From Streptomyces vietnamensis (GTDB lineage Bacteria; Actinomycetota; Actinomycetes; Streptomycetales; Streptomycetaceae): DNA of 64,000 nt. Within the stretch, counting starts at the first letter, position 1. Each line of letters starts with the position of its first letter. The stretch spans positions 1,116,001 through 1,180,000 of the forward strand of contig NZ_CP010407.1 in assembly GCF_000830005.1 (NCBI RefSeq), in the 5' to 3' direction. The translations under genes and the position numbers were made by a program. Below are positions 18,541 through 26,811 of the stretch, one piece after another. Below the pieces are notes generated by a model. That model was not told the origin of the DNA. It worked only from the letters and a program-made list of their open reading frames with translations, and did no database searches.

Positions 18541-19049
18541 ACCTCAAGGACCAGGCCACCAAGGTCGTCGTGCTCCGGGTGCTGCGCGACGAGGTGGAGG
18601 CCGAGTACCAGGCCACGCGCCGCGAGGTCCTCGACGGGCTGTGCGCGGCCCGTGCCGAACTCGGCCTCAAGTCGATACGGGTGACCCTGTCGGACGACAT
18701 CCCGGTGGCCACCATCACGCTCATCGACCCCCAGTCGGCGGTCGTGATCGCCGACGAGGCGGCCTTCACCGCCTGGGTGGCCGAGAACCACCCCGGGGAG
18801 GTGGAGACACTCGTCCGGGTGCGCTCCGGCTGGCAGCGGGAATTCCTCGCCCGGCTCGCCCGCTTCGCCCCGGTCGCCGACCCGCGCACCGGCGAGGTGA
18901 TCCCGGGACTTGCGGTGGCGGCGGCCCCCGAACCGCGTTCGTTCAGCCTGCGGCCCGTGCCCGGCGGAGCGGAACGGATCGCCCGGGCCTGGCAGACCGG
19001 CGAGATCGACCTGCGCCGGCTGCTCGTCCTCGGCGGCGGTGAGACGTGA
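18537..19049 (+). CDS. Phage-like hypothetical protein
   Basis: 170 aa; the start overlaps the Sak4-like gene stop (ATGA). The first half is helical and charged (MNLKDQATKVVVLRVLRDEV). A beta-rich part follows (VTLSDDIPVATITLIDP), then an aromatic segment FTAWVAENHP and a C-terminal part with RIARAWQTGEIDLRRLL. There is no signal peptide or membrane helix. I do not recognise a named domain. The size and its place between a phage-type recombinase and a zinc-finger replication-like protein suggest a phage DNA-metabolism accessory. Confidence 0.7.
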   Translation: MNLKDQATKVVVLRVLRDEVEAEYQATRREVLDGLCAARAELGLKSIRVTLSDDIPVATITLIDPQSAVVIADEAAFTAWVAENHPGEVETLVRVRSGWQREFLARLARFAPVADPRTGEVIPGLAVAAAPEPRSFSLRPVPGGAERIARAWQTGEIDLRRLLVLGGGET

Positions 19050-19909
19050 TGACCACCGCCACGGTGTACTCCGACAGGGGCTCGCCCGCCACCCTGTGGT
19101 TCCTGATCTCACGAGCCGGTCACCTCGGCTGCGGCCGCTGGAGCCTCGGGAACGACGGACGGCTGCACTGCGCCTGCGGGACCGTCCTCTACCAGTACCG
19201 GCAGCCGGCGGACGGGGCGGGAGGCAGGGCACCGGCGTCACCCGGGGAGCCCTCCCGCGGAAGGGAAGAACGGATGACACCGGCCGATACCGCGGGTCTC
19301 GCCGCCCTGGTCGCGGCGATGTGCCCCTCGATGCACCTGGAAGAGACCACGACGGACGCCTGGCACCTCCTGCTCGCCGACCTGGACGTCGCCGATACGC
19401 GGGAGGCCGTGATCCGGCTGGGCCGCCGGCAGTCCCACATTGACCCCGCCGACATCCGCACCGAGGTGCGCGCCATCCGGGAGGAGCGGCTCGCCCGCGA
19501 CCCGCTGCCCCTCCCGTACGCCGACCCGGACGACCCGCGCCGCTATCGCGCGGAACTCCTGGCGATCGTGACCGCGCTCGCCTCGGGGCAGCGCGTCAAG
19601 CGGACGCCCGCCGTCCCGGCCCAGCCGCCCCCCGCTCTCGCCAGGCGCTCGAGGCATGCCCTCCACGTCCACGCCCTCCACGTGCCGTGCCCCTGGTGCC
19701 GGGCCGCCGCCGGCCGTCCTTGCACCATTCCCCGGCTCGGCATCCCGCTGAAGAACGCTCCGGCCCACGTGTCGAGACTGACCGCGGCGGGGCCCGTCGA
19801 ACGAGAAGAGAAGGGGGACCGGGCGATGCGCCTGAAGGCGCCCCGAAACGGCAGCGCCGTCGTCGGCCGGCCGACTCCCCTGTCCATGCGTGAGGAGGAA
19901 CCGTCATGA
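19046..19909 (+). CDS. Phage-like zinc-finger protein, possibly a replisome-organiser type
   Basis: 287 aa from GTG 19046, overlapping the previous stop. Three parts are visible. Residues 1-60 have a Cys cluster ([20 protein letters not shown]). A central helical domain starts at [16 protein letters not shown] and runs to the RRYRAEL segment. A C-terminal zinc finger reads [14 protein letters not shown]. The central and C-terminal parts resemble actinophage replication or helicase-loader-like proteins. An internal ATG at 19274 with GGAAG upstream could start a shorter product, leaving the first Cys domain as a fused extra. It overlaps ssb by 4 bp. Confidence 0.65.
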   Translation: MMTTATVYSDRGSPATLWFLISRAGHLGCGRWSLGNDGRLHCACGTVLYQYRQPADGAGGRAPASPGEPSRGREERMTPADTAGLAALVAAMCPSMHLEETTTDAWHLLLADLDVADTREAVIRLGRRQSHIDPADIRTEVRAIREERLARDPLPLPYADPDDPRRYRAELLAIVTALASGQRVKRTPAVPAQPPPALARRSRHALHVHALHVPCPWCRAAAGRPCTIPRLGIPLKNAPAHVSRLTAAGPVEREEKGDRAMRLKAPRNGSAVVGRPTPLSMREEEPS

Positions 19910-20388
19910 CCGGCGAGACCGTCGTCACCGTCGTCGGCAACCTGACCGACGACCCCGAGATCCGCATCACTCCGTCAGGCGACACGGTCGCGCACTTCAC
20001 CGTCGCCTCCACCCCCCGCACCTTCGACCGGCAGACCAACGACTGGAAGGACGCCGACACGCTCTTCCTGCGCTGCTCGGCCTGGCGGCAGACGGCGGAA
20101 CACGTCGCCCAGTCCCTGACCCGCGGCACCCGCGTCATCGTCCAGGGGCGGCTGCACCAACGGGCGTACGAGACCAGGGAGGGCGAGAAGCGGACCGTCA
20201 TCGAGCTGGAGGTCGGCGAGATCGGCCCCTCCCTGCGCTACGCCACCACGACGGTCGACAAGACCTCGCGCATGAGCGCCCCCGACGGTGCCCTCTTCGA
20301 CGCCGCCCCCTCCGCGCCGAACGGCGCGCCGAGGGTTCCCCACGGCGACGAGAGCGCCTCCGACGAGAGCGTCAGGCATCCCTTCTGA
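19906..20388 (+). CDS. ssb: Single-stranded DNA-binding protein, phage/auxiliary type
   Basis: 160 aa from ATG 19906, preceded by GAGGAGGAA. The OB fold runs from [20 protein letters not shown] through [14 protein letters not shown] and [16 protein letters not shown] to [16 protein letters not shown]. The linker is short, without the long Gly-rich tract of the housekeeping Streptomyces SSB. The C-terminus is an acidic Ser/Asp/Glu stretch ending in HPF, close to the DDxxPF tip that recruits partners. It is probably the cognate SSB of the Sak4-like and RecA-like proteins of this operon. Confidence 0.93.
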   Translation: MTGETVVTVVGNLTDDPEIRITPSGDTVAHFTVASTPRTFDRQTNDWKDADTLFLRCSAWRQTAEHVAQSLTRGTRVIVQGRLHQRAYETREGEKRTVIELEVGEIGPSLRYATTTVDKTSRMSAPDGALFDAAPSAPNGAPRVPHGDESASDESVRHPF

Positions 20389-20417
20389 CCCGGTCGAAAC
20401 ACTGCTGGGTGATCGCC

Positions 20418-20732
20418 ATGACTACCTGCCTTCCCGGCGACCGGGACCGGCTCGAGGACTGGACCCCGGAAGCCGCCCTCGGCCTGGTCTGCACCGCCTG
20501 CCACCCCGAATACCGGGACGACGCCTCCCCGGTCCGCTCCCCGGTCCACCCGGACGCCCGCGTCGAGACGCTCCCGGGCGAACGCGGGGAGGCATGGTGC
20601 CCCGTGGCGACCCACGAGACCGCGGCCCCGGCGACGTCCCCACGAACCACCGCGCCGGCGGCCCTGACCGTCGGCCGCGCCGACACATCCCAACCCACCC
20701 GAGGCGGACGCCATGCGAGAACAGGACCGTGA
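20418..20732 (+). CDS. Small Cys-containing protein upstream of the RecA paralogue
   Basis: 104 aa from ATG 20418; GTG 20409 in the same frame is an alternative, and the RBS is weak. The N-terminal half has [15 protein letters not shown] and a later Cys in [11 protein letters not shown], and the rest is Thr/Ala-rich. The end overlaps the recA start by 20 bp. The position in a tight operon supports it, but sequence evidence alone is modest. The function is unknown; a metal-binding role is only possible. Confidence 0.45.
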   Translation: MTTCLPGDRDRLEDWTPEAALGLVCTACHPEYRDDASPVRSPVHPDARVETLPGERGEAWCPVATHETAAPATSPRTTAPAALTVGRADTSQPTRGGRHARTGP

Positions 20733-21771
20733 AAGGGCGCTCGAGTTCGCCCTCGCCCAGATCGAGAAGCGGTTCGGCCGCGGCTCGGTCATGCGCCTCG
20801 GCGACGACCCCTGGGCCCCCATCGAGGTCATCCCCACCGGGTCCGTCGCCCTCGACGTCGCCCTGGGCGTCGGCGGCCTGCCCCGCGGCCGGATCGTGGA
20901 GATCTACGGCCCGGAGATGAGCGGGAAGACCACCATCGCGCTGCACGCCATAGCCAACGTGCAACGGACCGGCGGGACCGCGGTGTTCATCGACGCCGAG
21001 TACGGCCTCGACCTCGATTACGCCAAGAACCTCGGCGTCGACGTCGACGACCTCATCGTCTGCCAGCCCGACACCGGCGAGCAGGCCCTCGAGATCGCCG
21101 ACACGCTGGTCCGCTCCGGCGCCGCCGACCTCATCGTCGTCGACTCCGTCGCCGCGCTCGTCCCGCGTGCGGAGATCGAGGGCGAGATGGGCGCCTCGCA
21201 CGTGGGTCTCCAGGCCCGTCTGATGAGCCAGGCCCTCCGGAAGATCGCCGGCGCGCTCAGCCAGTCCGGGACCACCGCGCTCTTCGTCAACCAGCTCCGC
21301 GAGAAGATCGGCGTGATGTTCGGTCCCCCGGAGACCACGCCCGGTGGCCGCGCCCTGAAGTTCTACGCCTCGGTGCGCCTCGACATCCGCCGCATCGAGA
21401 CCCTCAAGGACGGCACGGAGGCGGTCGGCAACCGCACCCGCGTCAAGGTCGCCAAGAACAAGGTCGCGCCCCCGTTCAGGCAGGCCGAGTTCGACATCGT
21501 CTACGGCCGGGGCATCAGCCGCGAGGGCGAGCTGATCGACCTGGGGATCGAGCACGGCTTCGTCCGCAAGGCGGGTGCCTGGTACACGTACGAGGGCGAC
21601 CGGCTCGGCCAGGGCAAGGAGAACGCGCGGAACCTGCTGCGGGACCGCCCCGACCTCGCCAACGAGATCGAGAAGAAGATCAAGGAGAAGCTGGGCATCG
21701 GGGCGCGGCCGAAGGAATCGGCGGCGGAGTCCGGCCCCGATGCCGTCCCCACCGTGCCCGTCGAGTTCTGA
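20713..21771 (+). CDS. recA: RecA recombinase paralogue
   Basis: 352 aa. The full RecA core is present: Walker A GPEMSGKT (66-73), the catalytic E96 in FIDAEYGLD, Walker [14 protein letters not shown], and the L2 region with [12 protein letters not shown]. It departs from the usual sequence at Met69 (normally Ser, GPESSGKT), Tyr97 (normally His, DAEHALD) and ETTPGG in loop L2 (normally ETTTGG). The acidic C-terminal tail is shorter than in Streptomyces housekeeping RecA (about 375 aa). It is the last gene of the SOS-box operon, with no recX beside it. Probably a second RecA. Confidence 0.93.
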   Translation: MREQDRERALEFALAQIEKRFGRGSVMRLGDDPWAPIEVIPTGSVALDVALGVGGLPRGRIVEIYGPEMSGKTTIALHAIANVQRTGGTAVFIDAEYGLDLDYAKNLGVDVDDLIVCQPDTGEQALEIADTLVRSGAADLIVVDSVAALVPRAEIEGEMGASHVGLQARLMSQALRKIAGALSQSGTTALFVNQLREKIGVMFGPPETTPGGRALKFYASVRLDIRRIETLKDGTEAVGNRTRVKVAKNKVAPPFRQAEFDIVYGRGISREGELIDLGIEHGFVRKAGAWYTYEGDRLGQGKENARNLLRDRPDLANEIEKKIKEKLGIGARPKESAAESGPDAVPTVPVEF

Positions 21772-21774
21772 CCC

Positions 21775-21806
21775 GGCGCAGTCGCTTCCGGGCGCAGTCG
21801 CTTCCG
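21775..21806. repeat. 16-bp tandem duplication just after recA
   Basis: GGCGCAGTCGCTTCCG occurs twice, end to end, starting 4 bp past the recA stop. It may be slippage or mark the right edge of the recombination block. No matching copy was seen near the left edge. Confidence 0.7.
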
Positions 21807-21880
21807 GGGCGGGCCGACGGACAGTACGCCGAGGTCCGGGCCGGGGAAGACGTGGATGCCTCCGGCTCCGGACCGCCCGC

Positions 21881-21910
21881 TTGATTGCCGCCCTCGGTCG
21901 CCCCTATCCT
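21881..21910 (+). promoter_or_regulatory. Promoter of the MFS gene, probably leaderless transcript
   Basis: TTGATT (21881-21886), an 18-bp spacer and TATCCT (21905-21910). The GTG start is only 7 nt past the -10 box and no ribosome-binding site precedes it, so the mRNA probably begins at or next to the start codon. Confidence 0.5.
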
Positions 21911-21916
21911 GAGTTT

Positions 21917-23140
21917 GTGCCGCTACTAAACAAAGTACGGACGGCCGTATCGGGGGGTCCCGGCGGAGACACCGCCACCCGCTCCCTGTCCCGCCTCCGC
22001 TCCGCCCTGACCCTCTTCTTCGCCCTCGACGGCTTCCTCTTCGCCGGCTGGGTCGTCCGGATCCCCGCCGTCAAGCAGCAGACCGGCGCCTCCGCCGGAG
22101 ACCTCGGCCTCGCCCTCCTCGGCGTGTCCGCCGGCGCCGTGATCACGATGACGCTGACCGGCCGGCTCTGCCGTCGGTACGGTTCCCACGCCGTGACAGT
22201 GGCCACCGGTGTCCTCCTCTCCCTGTCGGTCGCCCTTCCCGCGCTCACCCGGTCCCCGCTCGCGCTCGGTCTCGTCCTGCTCGTCTTCGGCGCCGCGTAC
22301 GGCGGGATCAACGTGGCCATGAACAGTGCCGCCGTGGATCTCGTGGCCGCGCTGCGGCGGCCGGTGATGCCGAGTTTCCACGCCGCGTTCAGCCTCGGCG
22401 GCATGCTCGGCGCGGGCCTCGGCGGGCTGCTCGCCGGAAGCCTGTCCCCGACCGCCCACCTCCTCGGCCTCACGGTCGTCGGCCTGGCCCTGACGGCCGT
22501 CGCCGGGCCCGTACTCCTGCGCTCCCCCTCCCCCGTGCTTCCCGAGACCCTTCCGGCGCCGACCGCTCCCGGAACGCGGGCGGGCGGGTCACGCCGTACG
22601 GTCCTCGTCTTCGGTGTCATCGCGCTCTGCACGGCGTACGGCGAAGGCGCGCTGGCCGACTGGGGCGCCCTCCACCTCGCGCAGGACCTGCACGCCCACC
22701 CGGGCGTGGCGGCCGCCGGGTACTCCGTCTTCGCGCTGGCCATGACCGCCGGGCGCCTCTCCGGCACCGCGCTGCTCGAACGGCTCGGACAGACCCGCAC
22801 CCTGGTCGCGGGCGGTTCCCTCGCCGCCCTGGGCATGCTGCTCGGCTCGCTCGCTCCGAGCGTCTGGGCCACTCTCCTCGGCTTCGCCGTCACCGGTCTC
22901 GGCCTCGCCAACATCTTCCCCGTCGCCGTGGCCCGCGCCGGCGCGGTCGCCGGCCCGGGCGGGGTGGCGACGGCCTCCACCCTCGGTTACGGGGGCATGC
23001 TCCTCGGTCCGCCCTCGATCGGCTTCCTCGCCGACTGGCTCTCCCTGCCGGTGGCCCTCACGACGGTCGCCGTCCTCGCCGCCGGTGCGGCCGCCATGGG
23101 CTACGGGGCTCGTAACGCGGCTACGAGCCGGGAGAGTTGA
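21917..23140 (+). CDS. MFS transporter
   Basis: 407 aa from GTG 21917. About twelve hydrophobic helices are visible, beginning at ALTLFFALDGFLFAGWVVRI. The loop 2-3 motif is GRLCRRYGSHAV, and the central loop between helices 6 and 7 is Pro-rich. This shape resembles the small YbjJ/FucP-like MFS subgroup in actinobacteria, which includes sugar and drug exporters, but no substrate-specific residue is recognised. It begins a leaderless transcript and lies 24 bp before the next gene. Confidence 0.88.
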   Translation: MPLLNKVRTAVSGGPGGDTATRSLSRLRSALTLFFALDGFLFAGWVVRIPAVKQQTGASAGDLGLALLGVSAGAVITMTLTGRLCRRYGSHAVTVATGVLLSLSVALPALTRSPLALGLVLLVFGAAYGGINVAMNSAAVDLVAALRRPVMPSFHAAFSLGGMLGAGLGGLLAGSLSPTAHLLGLTVVGLALTAVAGPVLLRSPSPVLPETLPAPTAPGTRAGGSRRTVLVFGVIALCTAYGEGALADWGALHLAQDLHAHPGVAAAGYSVFALAMTAGRLSGTALLERLGQTRTLVAGGSLAALGMLLGSLAPSVWATLLGFAVTGLGLANIFPVAVARAGAVAGPGGVATASTLGYGGMLLGPPSIGFLADWLSLPVALTTVAVLAAGAAAMGYGARNAATSRES

Positions 23141-23164
23141 CCCCGGGGTGCCAGAATCCACCCC

Positions 23165-23917
23165 ATGAATGATCTGAAGAACGCCGAGTACATCGACGCA
23201 CTGGAGGCGGCCGGCCGCGGTCTCGCGGACGCTGCCGCCGAGGCCGGGACCGACGCCGAGGTGCCGACCTGCCCGGGGTGGCAGGTCCGGGACCTCCTCC
23301 GGCACACGACCATGGTGCACCGCTGGGCCACGACCTTCGTGGCCGAGGCCCGCACCACGCCGATCAGGGACCTCGGCGAGACGACGCTCGACGGAGAGGA
23401 GCTGCTGGCGTTCTTCCGCGAGGGGCACGCCGACCTGGTCGCCACGCTCCGCGCCGCCCCCGAGTCGCTGGACTGCTGGGCCTTTCTCCCGGCTCCGTCC
23501 CCGCTGGCCTTCTGGGCGCGGCGGCAGGCGCACGAGACGACCGTCCACCGCGTGGACGCCGAGTCCGCGCTCACGGGCACCCCGGAGCCGGTCGCTCCGG
23601 CGTTCGCCGCCGACGGCGTCGACGAACTGCTCGCCGGCTTCCACGCCCGCGACCGCAGCCGGGTCCGTACGCCCGAGCCCCGGACCCTGCGGGTGCGGAC
23701 GACGGACACCGGTGACGTCTGGACCGTGCACCTGTCGGCGACCGAGCCGCCCCGGACCGAGCGGGACAGCGAGAACGGGGTCGCCGACACAGAACTGAGC
23801 GGTCCCGCCGATCAGTTGTACCTGACCCTCTGGAACCGGCTGCCCGTCGACGCCGTGACGGTGACCGGCGACGAGGAACTCGCCCGGCTGTGGCGGGAGA
23901 CCTCGGCGATCATTTGA
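23165..23917 (+). CDS. Maleylpyruvate isomerase-family mycothiol-dependent enzyme
   Basis: 250 aa, with the DinB/MDMPI four-helix fold. The N-terminal CPGWQVRDLLRHTTMVHRW carries the conserved metal-ligand His region. A central ARRQAHETTVHRVDAE supplies the other His/Asp ligands, and a C-terminal SCP-like beta domain (DVWTVHLSATEP) follows. The family uses mycothiol as cofactor in actinobacteria. The actual substrate is unknown. The gene converges on the response-regulator gene, and a terminator separates them. Confidence 0.88.
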   Translation: MNDLKNAEYIDALEAAGRGLADAAAEAGTDAEVPTCPGWQVRDLLRHTTMVHRWATTFVAEARTTPIRDLGETTLDGEELLAFFREGHADLVATLRAAPESLDCWAFLPAPSPLAFWARRQAHETTVHRVDAESALTGTPEPVAPAFAADGVDELLAGFHARDRSRVRTPEPRTLRVRTTDTGDVWTVHLSATEPPRTERDSENGVADTELSGPADQLYLTLWNRLPVDAVTVTGDEELARLWRETSAII

Positions 23918-23934
23918 AGCTGAGCACCGGGAAC

Positions 23935-23978
23935 GGCCGGGGGTACGGGGGTCAGCGCGCCTCCCGTACCGCCCGGCC
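23935..23978. terminator. Bidirectional hairpin terminator between convergent genes
   Basis: GGCCGGG with TACGGG pairs with CCCGTA and CCCGGCC across a loop of about 13 nt, with a small internal bulge. It lies between the stops at 23917 and 23986, so it can serve both strands. Confidence 0.7.
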
Positions 23979-23985
23979 CACCCGC

Positions 23986-24651
23986 TCAGCCCAGCCAGCC
24001 CGGCCTGACGAGGCCCGACTCGTAGGCGAGGACGACGAGTTGGGCGCGGTCGCGGGCGCCCAGCTTCACCATGGCGCGGCTCACATGGGTCTTGGCGGTG
24101 AGCGGGCTCACGACCAGGCGGCGGGCGATCTCCTCGTTCGACAGGCCGATCCCCACCAGGGCCATCACCTCCCGCTCCCGCTCGGTGAGGGCGCCGAGCG
24201 CGGCCGTCGCCGCCGGGGCCTTGGAGCGGGCCGCGAACTCCTCGATGAGCCGGCGGGTGACGCCCGGGGAGAGCAGCGCGTCCCCGTGGACGACGGCGCG
24301 CACGGCCCGCAGCAGCTCCTCCGGCTCGGTGTCCTTGACCAGGAAGCCGGAGGCGCCGGCGCGGATCGCCTCGAAGACGTACTCGTCGAGTTCGAAGGTG
24401 GTCAGCATGACGACCCGGACCTCGGCGAGGTCCGGGTCGTCGGTGATGCGCCGGGTCGCCTCCAGGCCGTCGAGCCGGGGCATCCGGATGTCCATGAGGA
24501 CGACGTCGGGGCGCAGGGCGCGGACCCGTTCCACCGCCTCGTCGCCGTCGGCGGCCTCGCCGGCCACCTCGATGTCGGGCTGGGCGTCGAGCAGCGCGCG
24601 GAACCCCGCCCGTACCAGCGACTGGTCGTCGGCGAGCAGGACACGGATCAC
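23986..24651 (-). CDS. NarL/LuxR-type response regulator
   Basis: 221 aa from GTG 24651, with AGGAGAG upstream. Receiver domain: acidic pocket LLADDQSL, phosphoacceptor D54 in VVLMDIRMP, and Lys106 in FLVKDTEP. The C-terminal LuxR HTH holds LTEREREVMALVGIGLSNEE and the recognition helix VSPLTAKTHVSRAMVKL. It is paired with the histidine kinase 35 bp upstream. The regulon is unknown. Confidence 0.95.
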   Translation of the reverse strand: MIRVLLADDQSLVRAGFRALLDAQPDIEVAGEAADGDEAVERVRALRPDVVLMDIRMPRLDGLEATRRITDDPDLAEVRVVMLTTFELDEYVFEAIRAGASGFLVKDTEPEELLRAVRAVVHGDALLSPGVTRRLIEEFAARSKAPAATAALGALTEREREVMALVGIGLSNEEIARRLVVSPLTAKTHVSRAMVKLGARDRAQLVVLAYESGLVRPGWLG

Positions 24652-24686
24652 GGACGACTCTCCTGGGGTGTCGGGGTCTCCCGGGG

Positions 24687-25895
24687 TCACGGGGTTCTTC
24701 CCTCCGGGCGGAGCGGGAGCAGGGCGTGGACGCGGAAGCCGCCGTCCGGGCGGGCGCCCGCCTCGATGGTGCCACCGAGGGCGGCGGCCCGCTCCCGCAT
24801 TCCGGCGAGTCCGTTGCCGCTGCCGCCCGCCTCGGTGCCGGTGGCGGGGCCGTCGTCGTCGACGGTCAGCTCCAGGCGGGCGGGGCCGTGTCCGATGCGC
24901 ACCCGGGCGGTACGCGAACCGGAGTGGCGCACCACGTTGGTGAGCGCCTCCTGCACGATCCGGAAGGCGGCGAGGTCGGCGCCGGGCGGCAGGGCGGCCG
25001 GGGTGCCGCTCGTGGAGACGGTGACGGTGAGGCCCGTGGCGGCGGCCTGTTCGACGAGTTCGGGGAGCCGGTCGAGGCCGGGGGCCGGGGCGCGGGGGGC
25101 GTCGCCGGGGGTACGGAGGGTGGCGAGGACCTGCCGCACCTCGCCGAGCGCCTCCTTGCTGGCCGCCTTGATGGTGGTCAGCGCGGTACGGGCCTGCTCG
25201 GGGTCTGAGTCGAGGAGGGCGAGGCCGACGCCCGCCTGCACGTTGATCACGGAGATCGAGTGGGCGAGCACGTCGTGGAGTTCGCGGGCGATGCGGAGCC
25301 GTTCCTCGTCGGCGCGGCGGCGCTCGGCGGCGGCCCGTTCGGCCCGCTGCTGCGCCCACTGCTCGCGCCGGACCCGGACGACCTCGGAGGCGGCGAGCAC
25401 CGCCACCACGAACGCGGCGGACGGCAGTTCCTGCCCCCAGGGCGCGGGCCCGTCGCCGGGCGGGGGCAGCCATCGGTAGAGCCAGTGCGAGAGCAGCAGG
25501 TGGCCCGCCCACAGCAGGCCGATGGCCCACCAGGCGGCGGTGCGGTGGCCGTGGACGACGGCCGCGAAGCAGGCGACGGCGACCATGACGAACACCGGGC
25601 CGTACGGGTATCCCGCCGCGACGTAGCCGAGGGTGACGGCCGCGACGGCGAACACCACCGGCACGGGCCTGCGGTGACGGAACAGCAGCGGGACCGCTCC
25701 GAGCAGGAGCAGGATCCGCCCGACGGCGTCGAGCGCCTCCCGGCCCGGCTGGTTCCGCGCGGAGAACCCGGTTCCCACCATGACGAGGACCGCGATCAGC
25801 ACCGTCGAGCGCCAGGGCAGGCCGGCGCCGTGCTCCCACCGTTCCCAGGGCCCGCGCGGCCACTTCCTGTGCATACCGGCGTCCATACCGGTCAC
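24687..25895 (-). CDS. Two-component sensor histidine kinase (HisKA_3 / NarX type)
   Basis: 402 aa. The membrane domain of about five helices spans residues 30-175. A HisKA_3 dimerisation helix follows, with the phospho-His H207 in RIARELHDVLAHSISVINVQ. The HATPase domain has the N box EALTNVVRHS and the G box GNGLAGMRERAAALGG. No extracellular sensor domain is present, so the stimulus is likely perceived in the membrane. It is cotranscribed with the response regulator. Confidence 0.94.
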   Translation of the reverse strand: MTGMDAGMHRKWPRGPWERWEHGAGLPWRSTVLIAVLVMVGTGFSARNQPGREALDAVGRILLLLGAVPLLFRHRRPVPVVFAVAAVTLGYVAAGYPYGPVFVMVAVACFAAVVHGHRTAAWWAIGLLWAGHLLLSHWLYRWLPPPGDGPAPWGQELPSAAFVVAVLAASEVVRVRREQWAQQRAERAAAERRRADEERLRIARELHDVLAHSISVINVQAGVGLALLDSDPEQARTALTTIKAASKEALGEVRQVLATLRTPGDAPRAPAPGLDRLPELVEQAAATGLTVTVSTSGTPAALPPGADLAAFRIVQEALTNVVRHSGSRTARVRIGHGPARLELTVDDDGPATGTEAGGSGNGLAGMRERAAALGGTIEAGARPDGGFRVHALLPLRPEGRTP

Positions 25896-25985
25896 GCTAG
25901 CCGCGCCCGCCCCGCGCGCACGTCAGCCCGGCGGGGTGGTCGCGCCTACTCCCGCCGGAGTACGGGACGGTCCCGGGTGGTCGTG

Positions 25986-26681
25986 TCAGCCGCGCGGGAG
26001 CAGGCCGACGTCCTGGCCGAGTCGGCGGGCCGCCGTCGCGAAGAAGGTGTCGCGGTCCTCGACGACGTTGTCGAACTGGCCGAAGACCTCGAAGGAGACC
26101 AGGCCGAAGAGCTGCGCCCAGGCGGCGACGAGCGCGACGGCGAGGGGCGGCGGGAGGTCGGGGGCGATGTCGGCACTGATGCGGACGGCTTCGGGGCGCA
26201 GGGCGTCCGGGAGCGGCGGGAGCGCGACGCCCTCGCCGGTGTGGGCCCGGCGGGCGATGTCGATGAGGACGAGGCCGACGCGGGAGGCGGGGACGATCGT
26301 GTCCTGGGGTGCGGAGTAGCCGGGGACCGGGGAGCCGTAGATCAGGGCGTACTCGTGGGGGTGGGCGACGGCCCAGGTGCGGACCGCCCGGCAGACGGCG
26401 GTCCAGCGGTCGAGGGGGCGCTCGGCCTCGGCCTCGGCGGCGGCTCGTTCGGCGGCGGCTCCGACGGCGTCGTAGGCGTCGACGATGAGGGCGGTGAGCA
26501 GGTCGTCGCGGCTGGGGAAGTAGCGGTAGAGCGCGGAGGAGACCATGCCGAGTTCGCGGGCGACGGCCCGCAGGGACAGTTTGGCGGCGCCTTCGGCGGC
26601 GAGCTGGGTGCGGGCCTCGTCCTTGATGGCGGCGGTGATCTCGATACGGGCGCGGGCGCGGGCTCCTCGAACGGTCGTCAT
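25986..26681 (-). CDS. TetR family transcriptional regulator
   Basis: 231 aa from ATG 26681. The HTH covers IKDEARTQLAAEGAAKLSLR and VARELGMVSSALYRYFPSRDDL. The C-terminal TetR_C_13/WHG-like domain has RAVRTWAVAHPHEYALIYG. It is divergent from the deazaflavin gene at 26812, and the two palindromic sites between them are its likely operators. The ligand is unknown. Confidence 0.9.
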   Translation of the reverse strand: MTTVRGARARARIEITAAIKDEARTQLAAEGAAKLSLRAVARELGMVSSALYRYFPSRDDLLTALIVDAYDAVGAAAERAAAEAEAERPLDRWTAVCRAVRTWAVAHPHEYALIYGSPVPGYSAPQDTIVPASRVGLVLIDIARRAHTGEGVALPPLPDALRPEAVRISADIAPDLPPPLAVALVAAWAQLFGLVSFEVFGQFDNVVEDRDTFFATAARRLGQDVGLLPRG

Positions 26682-26721
26682 GGAGATCAGTGTGCCACTT
26701 TCGGAGCACTGGAACGAAACG

Positions 26722-26786
26722 AGAGCACCGCTCTTGCTTGTGAGCACCGAACCGTGCACACTGTTCTCAAGCGAGAGCAGCGCTCA
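26722..26786. promoter_or_regulatory. Paired TetR operators between divergent genes
   Basis: Two near-identical palindromes, AGAGC-ACC-GCTCT at 26722-26734 and AGAGC-AGC-GCTCA at 26774-26786, are centred 52 bp apart. One lies nearer the TetR gene and one nearer the deazaflavin gene, consistent with control of both promoters by TetR. Confidence 0.6.
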
Positions 26787-26811
26787 CACTTCGAAGCCGT
26801 AGGAGGCTCCC

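Noticed and set aside
12290..21771. The recombination block considered as an intact prophage or ICE
   Set aside because: No integrase, terminase, capsid, relaxase or att repeats are seen in or around it. Only DNA-metabolism genes are phage-like.
26721..26787. Possible LexA box near the TetR/deazaflavin genes
   Set aside because: The palindromes have an AGAGC core without TCGAAC/GTTCGA half sites. TetR operators explain them better.
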